Below are positions 57,167 through 64,000 of a stretch of 64,000 nt of DNA, piece after piece; positions within the stretch are counted from its first letter, which is position 1, and every line of letters starts with the position of its first letter. Under the pieces are notes generated by a model. The model ran no database searches. It was given only the letters and a program-made list of their open reading frames with translations, and was not told where the DNA came from. The DNA is taken from positions 682,001 through 746,000 of the forward strand of contig CAVPHY010000002.1 of NCBI GenBank assembly GCA_963704855.1, read 5' to 3'. The translations under genes were made by a program, and so were the position numbers. Origin of the DNA: SZUA-36 sp963704855. GTDB taxonomy: Bacteria > Pseudomonadota > Gammaproteobacteria > Xanthomonadales > SZUA-36.

Positions 57167-58084
57167 TTATGCCCTGTTTTTAATCTCGTCGATGACCGTC
57201 TTCAGAGAGTGTTCGAAGGAAGCGGGCCGTATGTTAAATACACGGGTAATCCTGCCGGTATCCAGCACCGACCATTTGGGCCGTGTCGCTGGTTGGGGGA
57301 ATTCTGAACTGGGCACCGGCGCCAGACCCGGTATGTCATTCAGCAATCCAGCGCCAAGTGCGAGGCCGAATATTTCGCGGGCAAATTCATACCAGCTCAC
57401 GCTGCGGTCATCGCAATAGTGAAACACACCGTGTTGTGCAGCAGACCCGGCAGTTTGCCAGGCTTCGATCACGGCAACACTGGCAAGTGCCAGGCTGCCC
57501 GCCCAGGTCGGGCAGCCACGCTGATCATCCACGACCTTCAACGATAGACCCCTTCGCGCCAGGTCCAGCATGTTGAGTACAAAATTCTTCCCATGCGACG
57601 AGTATACCCATGAGGTTCTGAGAGTGGCATACCGGCAACCGGCCGTCTCCAGTGCCCGCTCTCCGGCGAGTTTGCTCTCACCATAGACACCCAGTGGATT
57701 GGCAAGGTCCGTCTCGATATATGCCCGTTCGGCCTTGCCGTCGAAAATATAATCGGTGGAATAATGCACCAGGCGGGCATCGTTTTTCTTCGCCCAGTTT
57801 GCCAGTCGCGCGGGTAGTTCCGCATTGAGTTTGAAAGCGGTCTCCGTATCTGCCTCTGCCTGGTCAACTGCCGTGTATGCAGCCGTATTGACAATCAGCC
57901 CGGGCCGTAATCGATTCAGTAAAACCTCGAGCTCAACACCGTTGCAGATATCCAGCTCTAACCAGTTACCGGTAGCTGCAACAGGTATGCTGCGATCGGT
58001 GGCGGTGACACTGCCCCGTGCGGATAATAATGGAAGCAATTCACTCCCAAGCTGGCCGGCGGCGCCCATCAGCAGAATATTCAA
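57167..58084 (-). CDS. rfbD: dTDP-4-dehydrorhamnose reductase
   Basis: 305-residue short-chain reductase with the NAD(P) motif GAAGQLG at the N-terminus and the catalytic YSTDYIFDG stretch (Tyr in Y-x-x-x-K form as YGESKLAGE). Last step to dTDP-L-rhamnose. Start overlaps the rfbC stop by four bases. Confidence 0.94.
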   Translation of the reverse strand: MNILLMGAAGQLGSELLPLLSARGSVTATDRSIPVAATGNWLELDICNGVELEVLLNRLRPGLIVNTAAYTAVDQAEADTETAFKLNAELPARLANWAKKNDARLVHYSTDYIFDGKAERAYIETDLANPLGVYGESKLAGERALETAGCRYATLRTSWVYSSHGKNFVLNMLDLARRGLSLKVVDDQRGCPTWAGSLALASVAVIEAWQTAGSAAQHGVFHYCDDRSVSWYEFAREIFGLALGAGLLNDIPGLAPVPSSEFPQPATRPKWSVLDTGRITRVFNIRPASFEHSLKTVIDEIKNRA

Positions 58085-58638
58085 ATTACACCCTGTGGCA
58101 GGCGCTCTGGCGGCAGGTCACGCAAGCGTGGTGCATCGCGGTCTTTTCCGGAAAAGGAGCTGGGCTCACAGGGCCACAGGATACCAATATCGGGGTCATT
58201 CCACGCGACTGCGACCTCGTATTGCGGAGCGTACTCGGTCGTGCAGAAGTAATGGAAAAGGGCGCTGTCGCTCTGAACGATAAACCCATGGGCGAAGCCC
58301 GCAGGGATATACATCTGACGATGGCTCTTGGCACTAAGCTCTACACCCGCCCACTGCCCGAACGATGCCGAGCCTGGCCGCACATCCACAGCCACATCAA
58401 AAATCCGGCCTTCGAGCACGGAAACCAGCTTAGCCTGGGGTTGGCGGTACTGGTAATGCAAACCACGTAAGACGCCCTTTTCAGACCGCGAAACATTGGA
58501 TTGCGTAAAGGCACCCGGCAGGCCGTGCGCACTATAACTGCTGGCCTTCCAACTCTCCTGGAAAAAGCCTCTCTCATCACCGTGCACCCGGGGCTCAATA
58601 ATGACAACACCATCAAGGCCGGTTTCAAGAACTCTCAA
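58081..58638 (-). CDS. rfbC: dTDP-4-dehydrorhamnose 3,5-epimerase
   Basis: 185-residue cupin with DERGFFQESW, SNVSRSEKGVLRGLHYQ (catalytic His) and YIPAGFAHGF. Third step of dTDP-rhamnose synthesis. Overlaps both neighbours by four bases, showing tight coupling in rfbACD. Confidence 0.95.
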   Translation of the reverse strand: MRVLETGLDGVVIIEPRVHGDERGFFQESWKASSYSAHGLPGAFTQSNVSRSEKGVLRGLHYQYRQPQAKLVSVLEGRIFDVAVDVRPGSASFGQWAGVELSAKSHRQMYIPAGFAHGFIVQSDSALFHYFCTTEYAPQYEVAVAWNDPDIGILWPCEPSSFSGKDRDAPRLRDLPPERLPQGVI

Positions 58639-59525
58639 CCGTCCGGCCCCCGCTCCAGCAATTGCACCAGGTATTCACCGTAACCGCTGTTGCGAAGCGG
58701 TTCCGCCAATTTGAGAACACGCTGCCTGTCAATCCATCCTTGCAGAAATGCAATTTCCTCCGGGCAGGCAACTTTTAGCCCTTGCCGGGCCTCGATGGTT
58801 TCGATGAAACTGGATGCCTGTTGCAGCGATTCATGCGTGCCCGTATCCAGCCATGCATAACCCCGGCCTAAACGTTCCAGACACAGGCTGCCATCTTCCA
58901 GGTAACGGCGATTCAAATCGGTAATCTCAAGCTCACCCCTGGCTGACGGCCGCAACTCGCGTGCAAATTGGCTGGCGCGGCCATCATAAAAATATAAACC
59001 GGTCACCGCGTAGTTCGAGCGTGGCCGCTTTGGTTTCTCTTCCAGGCTAAGTACACGCATAGCTGAATCGAACTCGACCACACCATATCGTTCCGGGTCA
59101 CGGACCCAGTAACCAAATACGGTACTGCCTTCTTTGCGTTTCATGCTGCGGGTAAGCAATTTCTTGAGCTCGCCACCGTGGAAAATGTTGTCACCAAGAA
59201 TAAGGCAGGAAGGGCTACCGGCGAGAAATTCTTCACCGATGATAAGCGCCTGCGCCAGGCCGTCAGGGCTTGCCTGGACGGCAAATGAGATATCTATTCC
59301 CCACTGGCTTCCATCACCCAGCAACTGCTTGAAAAGCACCTGCTCGTGAGGTGTTGTTATAACCAGTATTTCCCGAATGCCCGCTTCCATCAGCGTGGAT
59401 AAGGGATAGTAAATCATCGGTTTGTCATACACCGGGAGCAACTGTTTGCTAATAACCCGGGTAATAGGGTACAAGCGGGTGCCGCTTCCCCCCGCCAGGA
59501 TGATGCCTTTTCTAGTTTGTGCCAT
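58635..59525 (-). CDS. rfbA: Glucose-1-phosphate thymidylyltransferase
   Basis: First step of dTDP-rhamnose synthesis. ATG 59525 (MAQTRKGIILAGGSGTRLYP) is preferred over a GTG 12 nt upstream. Signature GGSGTRLYPIT followed by KQLLPVYDKPMIYYPL, and GDNIFHG. About 296 residues. It starts the rfbACD-manC operon; the second-step enzyme rfbB is not in the window. Confidence 0.95.
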   Translation of the reverse strand: MAQTRKGIILAGGSGTRLYPITRVISKQLLPVYDKPMIYYPLSTLMEAGIREILVITTPHEQVLFKQLLGDGSQWGIDISFAVQASPDGLAQALIIGEEFLAGSPSCLILGDNIFHGGELKKLLTRSMKRKEGSTVFGYWVRDPERYGVVEFDSAMRVLSLEEKPKRPRSNYAVTGLYFYDGRASQFARELRPSARGELEITDLNRRYLEDGSLCLERLGRGYAWLDTGTHESLQQASSFIETIEARQGLKVACPEEIAFLQGWIDRQRVLKLAEPLRNSGYGEYLVQLLERGPDG

Positions 59526-59621
59526 CGGGTAAACCACCGTTCGCTGTGTTGTTATACCGGCGTTTCACAGAGTCAGCTCACGAGACCGGGATACACTTAA
59601 TCGCTCTGAGGGGATATTCCC

Positions 59622-60080
59622 TCAGAAGGGGATATCGTCATCGGCGAAGTCGTTGTCAGGTGCTGCCTGGGACGGTGCCTGTTGTGAGCCTGCGCTCTTC
59701 CGGAATCCGCCACCGCCACCCTGCGGTTGCCCGCCGGAATCAGCGCGGCTACCCAGCATTTGCATATCGTTGGCGACAACTTCCGTCGTATAGCGATCCT
59801 GGCCGCTTTGGTCCTGCCATTTACGGGTTTGAAGTTTGCCTTCGATGTAAACCTGGCTTCCCTTTTTCAGATACTCACCCATGATTTCTGCGAGGCGCTG
59901 AAACGCCACAACCCGATGCCATTCGGTTTTTTCAACTTTCTCGCCGGTTTGCTTGTCGTTCCAACTCTCTGAAGTCGCAATAGTCAAATTTGCGATTGCC
60001 CCACCACTGGCGGTGTATTTGATTTCCGGATCTTTGCCCAGGTTACCCACCAGAATTACTTTATTTATACCTCTTGCCAT
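59622..60080 (-). CDS. ssb: Single-stranded DNA-binding protein
   Basis: 152 residues: OB-fold (MARGINKVILVGNLGKDPEI; ATSESWNDKQTGEK), a Gly/Gln-rich linker, and the acidic tip DDDIPF that recruits repair and replication partners. In many gammaproteobacteria ssb lies beside an MFS gene and uvrA; here the MFS gene is adjacent but uvrA is 9 kb away. Confidence 0.96.
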   Translation of the reverse strand: MARGINKVILVGNLGKDPEIKYTASGGAIANLTIATSESWNDKQTGEKVEKTEWHRVVAFQRLAEIMGEYLKKGSQVYIEGKLQTRKWQDQSGQDRYTTEVVANDMQMLGSRADSGGQPQGGGGGFRKSAGSQQAPSQAAPDNDFADDDIPF

Positions 60081-60150
60081 CTAGCCTCTCCTGCTATGCG
60101 GAGCCTTGCTCCACAGTTCAAATTCAGACCCTCAAGTGTAGCATACACGG

Positions 60151-61317
60151 TCACGTCTGCTGCCTGTTATCGGCGTACCTCAACCACAAAAGCATGGCCA
60201 CGGCCCATGAGGTGCAAAACAGTCCCGCTGCACTCAGCGTGACCATGGCACCAGCCAAACCCAGCAACCAGCCACCACAAAGTCCACCGGCAAATGCGCC
60301 CAGGAACTGGAACGTCGTGTACAAACCCATTTTCCGGCCACGACCGGCCGTTCCACTCATCTGACTGACCACCGATGGCATCGCCGCTTCCAGCAGGTTG
60401 AATGCCAGGAAGAAAGCCATCGCAAACAGCATCATTGCAATCAATGACTGGCCGAGAGACATCAAGCCCAGGGCCCCGCCGAGCACCAGGAAAGCCAATG
60501 GCATCGCGCGCTTTTCCTGTTTACTGGCCGTTATACGTCTCAATAACGGAAACACCAGTATTACCGAGCCCAGCATCGATGGAACATATATCCGCCAGTG
60601 GTACTCCAGTTCGAAACCAAACTGGCTGACCAGCACGCCCGGCAACACCACGAACAGCAAGGTCATAACTGCATGTAACAAGAATACCGAAAGCGCGAAT
60701 AACCAGATAGTCGCCGATCTCCCGGGTTCCTGTAAGGGTTCTTCCCTGGTGATGTGTTCTTTGGGCAGGCTGAGGACCAATAACATGCCCAGCACACCGA
60801 GCGCGGCAGTCAGCCAGAAGAGACCACGCAATCCCAGCAGCGTGGATAAGGGCACCGAAACCATCATGGACAACAGGAACGAAGCGCCAATACCCATACC
60901 GATAATGGCCATGATCACACTTCGGTTCTGTACCCGTGTGTGGTCGGCAGCGAATGCCAGCGCGACACCGGCAACGGCACCGCAACCCTGCAATGCGCGT
61001 CCGGCGATAATCACTTCTATCGTATCGGCCAGGGCTGCAACAACACCGCCTGCAGCAAACAATGCAAGACCCACGAGCATGACAGGCCGGCGCCCGAAGC
61101 GATCGGACAGCTTTCCAAATGGCTGCTGCAATGCCGCCTGGGTAAGACCATAAATTCCAACGGCGAGACCGGCCTTGGTGGGACTGAACCCCGGCATACC
61201 TGCCGCCAGCAACATGAACACCGGCAAAATCATGAACAGGCCAAGCATCCGGAATGCGATGACACCCGCAAGTGTTAACCCTGTACGCAGTTCAACTGAA
61301 TCTAATTGACCAAACAA
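60151..61317 (-). CDS. MFS transporter, YajR-like without the C-terminal domain
   Basis: 388 residues and about twelve helices. Motif A is GKLSDRFGRRPV, and the opening VIAFRMLGLFMILPVFMLLA plus FAADHTRVQNRS resemble YajR. E. coli YajR has an extra cytoplasmic C-terminal domain that is missing here. Substrate unknown. 70 nt upstream of ssb on the same strand; the 126-nt gap to divergent ispB holds the promoters. Confidence 0.85.
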   Translation of the reverse strand: MFGQLDSVELRTGLTLAGVIAFRMLGLFMILPVFMLLAAGMPGFSPTKAGLAVGIYGLTQAALQQPFGKLSDRFGRRPVMLVGLALFAAGGVVAALADTIEVIIAGRALQGCGAVAGVALAFAADHTRVQNRSVIMAIIGMGIGASFLLSMMVSVPLSTLLGLRGLFWLTAALGVLGMLLVLSLPKEHITREEPLQEPGRSATIWLFALSVFLLHAVMTLLFVVLPGVLVSQFGFELEYHWRIYVPSMLGSVILVFPLLRRITASKQEKRAMPLAFLVLGGALGLMSLGQSLIAMMLFAMAFFLAFNLLEAAMPSVVSQMSGTAGRGRKMGLYTTFQFLGAFAGGLCGGWLLGLAGAMVTLSAAGLFCTSWAVAMLLWLRYADNRQQT

Positions 61318-61443
61318 ATGTGAGATCCTTTTTTATTATCCCGAATGGCCGCACAGTATATGGTGCGTAGTTCAATAATTCATGAGAATTGTTAAAGCCC
61401 GCAACACAATCATCTATAATCCCCAAAACAACAGAGCATCCAT

Positions 61444-62451
61444 ATGACTTTCAGCCCCGAATCAGCCAAGCCGGATACACAGACCCCGCTTGAAAAAATC
61501 ATTTCGCTGAGCTCGCCGGATATGGAGCGGGTGAACGCCTGTATCCAGGACAGCCTGAAATCCGACGTGGTGCTGATTAACCAGATTGCCAGCTATATTG
61601 TGGCCAGTGGCGGAAAGCGTCTGCGGCCAATGCTGTTGACCCTGTGCGCCCACGCCTGCGAGTACCGCGGGCAACACCATATACCACTCGCGGCCATTAT
61701 CGAATTCATCCATACCGCCACGCTTCTGCATGATGATGTCGTAGATGAATCTGACCTGCGCCGTGGGCAGCAAAGCGCGCACGCGGTATGGGGCAACGCG
61801 GCCAGTGTACTGGTGGGTGATTTCCTGTACTCGCGCAGCTTCCAGATGATGGTTGGGCTCGATTCGATGCGTGTCATGCAGGTGCTGGCTGATACGACCA
61901 ACACCATCGCCGAGGGCGAGGTACAGCAACTGCTGAACATGGGTGACCCGGAAGTTGATCAGGTCCGCTACATGCAGGTGATTGAAAACAAGACGGCCAA
62001 GCTGTTTGAGGCTGCCTGCAAACTGGCTGCCATCATCTCCGGTCAACCGGCTGAAATCGAACAGGCGCTGGCGCTGTACGGCAACCGCCTCGGATCTGCT
62101 TTCCAGATCGCAGACGATGTGCTCGATTACAAGGGCGAAGCAGGCACGATGGGCAAAAACGCCGGCGAGGATCTTGCCGAAGGCAAGCCAACCCTGCCAC
62201 TTATTTTGGCCCGTGATCGCTGTAATGAAATGGAACGGGCGTTGCTGGATGCAGCTATCCGTGACGGTGGCGCCGATGACCTCGACCCGGTTCTTGCCAT
62301 CATCGAAAAAACCGATTCAATCAACTCCGCAATGGAGATAGCCAGGAAGCACGCTTTCGAAGCACGACAGGCGATCGGCATCCTGCCCGGATCACCCTGG
62401 CGCGCAGCGCTTGAACAACTGGCAGACTACAGCGTTAGCCGCAACCATTAA
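61444..62451 (+). CDS. ispB: Polyprenyl (octaprenyl) diphosphate synthase
   Basis: 335-residue all-helical trans-prenyltransferase. First aspartate motif in LLHDDVVDESDLRRG, second in FQIADDVLDYKGE, plus GGKRLRPML. It makes the side chain of ubiquinone from IPP (supplied through ispH in this window). The usual divergent neighbour rplU is 14 kb to the left. Confidence 0.94.
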   Translation: MTFSPESAKPDTQTPLEKIISLSSPDMERVNACIQDSLKSDVVLINQIASYIVASGGKRLRPMLLTLCAHACEYRGQHHIPLAAIIEFIHTATLLHDDVVDESDLRRGQQSAHAVWGNAASVLVGDFLYSRSFQMMVGLDSMRVMQVLADTTNTIAEGEVQQLLNMGDPEVDQVRYMQVIENKTAKLFEAACKLAAIISGQPAEIEQALALYGNRLGSAFQIADDVLDYKGEAGTMGKNAGEDLAEGKPTLPLILARDRCNEMERALLDAAIRDGGADDLDPVLAIIEKTDSINSAMEIARKHAFEARQAIGILPGSPWRAALEQLADYSVSRNH

Positions 62452-62519
62452 ATCGGCGAACCCGGTTGTCCGCCAATTCAATGATCACTGTTTACCTCAT
62501 GGATAGGATGATTGGAGAA

Positions 62520-63035
62520 TCAGCGATCCAGCTTGGCATTCCAGGCAGATACACGTTCTGATTGCTGCTCGAGCAATTCGTCACCACCGGTGACCGTGAC
62601 TGAAATAATATCGTCACCACCGGCAACTGCATTAACAACTGCCTGGTCTTGGGCAGATACAACACTTCCAAATACCGTGTGCTTGCCGTCCAGCCAGGGA
62701 GTTTCAATATGGGTGATAAAAAACTGGCTGCCGTTGGTGCCGGGACCGGCATTCGCCATTGACAGTTTGCCAGGCGTGTCATGCCTGAGTTCAGGTGTGC
62801 ACTCATCCTCGAACTTGTAACCTGGTCCGCCTGTACCGGAACCGAGCGGACAACCGCCCTGGATCATAAAATTATCAATAACCCGGTGAAAGCTGAGTCC
62901 GTCATAAAATCCACGCTTTGCCAGGTTAACAAAATTGGCCACCGTGACAGGTGCCTGCTGCGGGTACAGGCGAAGATGAATCGTACCCTTGCTGGTGCTC
63001 ATTTCGGCCAAAATCTCCTTGGATGTATCTGTCAT
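62520..63035 (-). CDS. ppiB: Cyclophilin-type peptidyl-prolyl isomerase
   Basis: 171 residues without a signal peptide, so cytoplasmic. Cyclophilin core: GFYDGLSFHRVIDNFMIQGG, GTNGSQFFIT, and LDGKHTVFG. An internal ATG (MSTSKGTIHLRLYP) could be the true start. It accelerates proline isomerisation in folding. Lies downstream of the Mur ligase, separated by a 184-nt gap with the candidate small RNA on the other strand. Confidence 0.92.
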   Translation of the reverse strand: MTDTSKEILAEMSTSKGTIHLRLYPQQAPVTVANFVNLAKRGFYDGLSFHRVIDNFMIQGGCPLGSGTGGPGYKFEDECTPELRHDTPGKLSMANAGPGTNGSQFFITHIETPWLDGKHTVFGSVVSAQDQAVVNAVAGGDDIISVTVTGGDELLEQQSERVSAWNAKLDR

Positions 63036-63101
63036 GTTACGACTCCATTTAATTTACAAAATATATGAAACTAATCCCGTGGGGTGAGTGTCTATGTTAC
63101 G

Positions 63102-63180
63102 CAGAGGCCGCGGGCAATTGGTCTCTCCCTCAGCCCAATGGGTATATGCACTCCTCACCCTTGTCCCGCGGCCTTTTTTA
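63102..63180 (+). ncRNA. Candidate small RNA with CU-rich loops and its own terminator
   Basis: GGCCGCGGG (63106-63114) pairs perfectly with CCCGCGGCC (63165-63173), followed by six T residues on the plus strand. Inside this closing stem two small hairpins can form, ATTGG/CCAAT with loop TCTCTCCCTCAGC and GGGT/ACCC with a loop containing CTCCTC. Genes on both sides run on the minus strand, so this plus-strand terminator serves no visible gene. The CU-rich loops look able to pair with ribosome-binding sites. A TATGTT at 63093 may be a -10 box; the -35 is poor. Not matched to a named RNA family. Confidence 0.5.
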
Positions 63181-63219
63181 TGGGTGCTGCAAGGTCATTT
63201 TTCAATGGCTGGGCACCTA

Positions 63220-64000
63220 CTAAAATCCCGAGAGCTTTTTAAATTGTTCCCCGCGGTCCTCGTAGTCCCTGAAGCGTGGAAAACTGGGTGCGCCCGGGGA
63301 AAGCAGGATACAACCCTTGCCCGGCACCAGCATTTCCGCCCGCTCCACCGCCTCTGCCAGGCCCGCAACTGCGTGCATACCACCCTCGGGCTCAACACCC
63401 GCTGTTTTAAAACAGTCAAAAATCCTCTGGCCGTTATCCGGCATGGTAATAATGGCGAAGGGTGTACGGACCATCAGCGACTGGGCAAACCCATTCCAGT
63501 CCAGCCCCCTGTCCATACCACCGAGCAACAGCACGAGGTTCTCGTATCCGGTTGTCTGTAAAGCCGCCGCCACTGAAACCGGTGTCGTTGAAATACTGTC
63601 ATTGATGTAACGGATACCGCCTTTTTCACCGACAAGCTGCAAACGGTGCGGCAGGCCGCTAAATGATGCCAGCGCCGCATCAAGCCGGGGAATATCCAGA
63701 CCCGCTGCCTCGATCACCGTCAGTGCCGCAGCTAGGTTCTTCATATTATGCTCACCCGGCAGTGTAGCCGGCGCGGTCACATCATTAATACCAGACAGGG
63801 ACGAAACCCAGGCAGGATACCGCCCCTGGTTGTTCCGGCGAAATACGCTGGTCTTGCCGGCCTGCCAGGTACCGTCTTTGTTGAACCAGGCAATACCTGG
63901 GCGATTCTTTAAGTTTTCAAGCAGTATCTCGTCAGAAAAATTGGCGATAACCAGGCCGTCGGAAACCAGTTGGGCGAGCCTCAACTTGTCAGCCTTGTAA
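63220..64000 (-). CDS. UDP-N-acetylmuramoyl-L-alanine:glutamate ligase, MurD2-like C-terminal part (partial)
   Basis: The gene runs off the right edge; the reading frame continues through TACAAGGCTGAC at the boundary. The visible 260 residues are a Mur ligase central/C-terminal region: GEHNMKNLAAALTVIEAAG, LPHRLQLVGEKGG, INDSISTTPVS, LLLGGMDRG and SPGAPSFPRFRDYEDRGEQF. In canonical MurD the fourth element is NDSKATN, where the Lys contacts D-glutamate; here it is Ile. That pattern reminds me of MurD2, which adds L-glutamate in the MurL pathway. The ATP-binding half is outside the window. Confidence 0.82.
   Translation of the reverse strand, partial: YKADKLRLAQLVSDGLVIANFSDEILLENLKNRPGIAWFNKDGTWQAGKTSVFRRNNQGRYPAWVSSLSGINDVTAPATLPGEHNMKNLAAALTVIEAAGLDIPRLDAALASFSGLPHRLQLVGEKGGIRYINDSISTTPVSVAAALQTTGYENLVLLLGGMDRGLDWNGFAQSLMVRTPFAIITMPDNGQRIFDCFKTAGVEPEGGMHAVAGLAEAVERAEMLVPGKGCILLSPGAPSFPRFRDYEDRGEQFKKLSGF

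Noticed and set aside
1..64000. CRISPR arrays, insertion sequences, integrases or toxin-antitoxin pairs
   Set aside because: No regularly spaced repeats, transposase or integrase motifs, or typical small paired genes were seen on either strand.

Overview
The window reads as a gammaproteobacterial chromosome. The right half keeps the gene order known from Pseudomonas and relatives: minor pilins, then ispH-lspA-ileS-ribF-murJ, rpsT, and obgE-rpmA-rplU, with uvrA, ssb and ispB nearby. It also carries pspABC behind a sigma-54-type promoter and an rfbACD-manC nucleotide-sugar operon. I cannot name the genus.

Layout. 1-108: tail of a [2Fe-2S] ferredoxin. 183-8734: two exported beta-lactamase-fold serine hydrolases, an exported dikinase-like protein, a gamma-glutamyltransferase (GGT) and a lipoprotein D-aminoacylase; the last four genes in minus-strand order form one operon. 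8826-15937: two tandem, nearly identical TonB-dependent receptors. 16196-21539: LysR regulator, D-amino-acid dehydrogenase, esterase, DcuC-type carrier and a second LysR. 21645-33247: a long minus-strand poly-gamma-glutamate type cluster: DUF6305-like secreted protein, GGT, M14 peptidase, TRAP-type permease, a 49-residue membrane protein, M14 peptidase, PgsB, lipoprotein GGT, exported glutamate racemase, PgsC and PgsW. 33699-33774: tRNA-Thr(CGT). 33957-36343: pilV-pilW-pilX-pilE-like. 36430-47228: TerC-PGPGW and the housekeeping block. 47500-64000: uvrA, sseA, a Nudix hydrolase, FKBP, psp, rfb/manC, ssb, an MFS carrier, ispB, ppiB, a candidate small RNA and the end of a MurD/MurD2-like ligase.

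How it may work together (inference). The left 33 kb looks like one functional theme: making, trimming and recycling gamma-linked and D-glutamate material in the cell envelope. PgsB/PgsC would polymerise glutamate. Exported GGTs and M14 peptidases would cut gamma-glutamyl chains. A racemase with a signal peptide would interconvert L- and D-glutamate outside the cytoplasm. The D-aminoacylase and DadA-like dehydrogenase would consume D-forms, and the TRAP and DcuC carriers would take up products. No CapA/PgsA gene lies in the window.

Caution on sequence quality. Seven genes between 183 and 29693 are split by about ten frameshifts. Every one is explained by a single extra base, and removing it restores a full-length protein. 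No comparable disruption is seen in protein genes from 29.7 to 64 kb, apart from one doubtful small ORF near 37.8 kb. Either this part of the assembly carries insertion errors or these genes are decaying.
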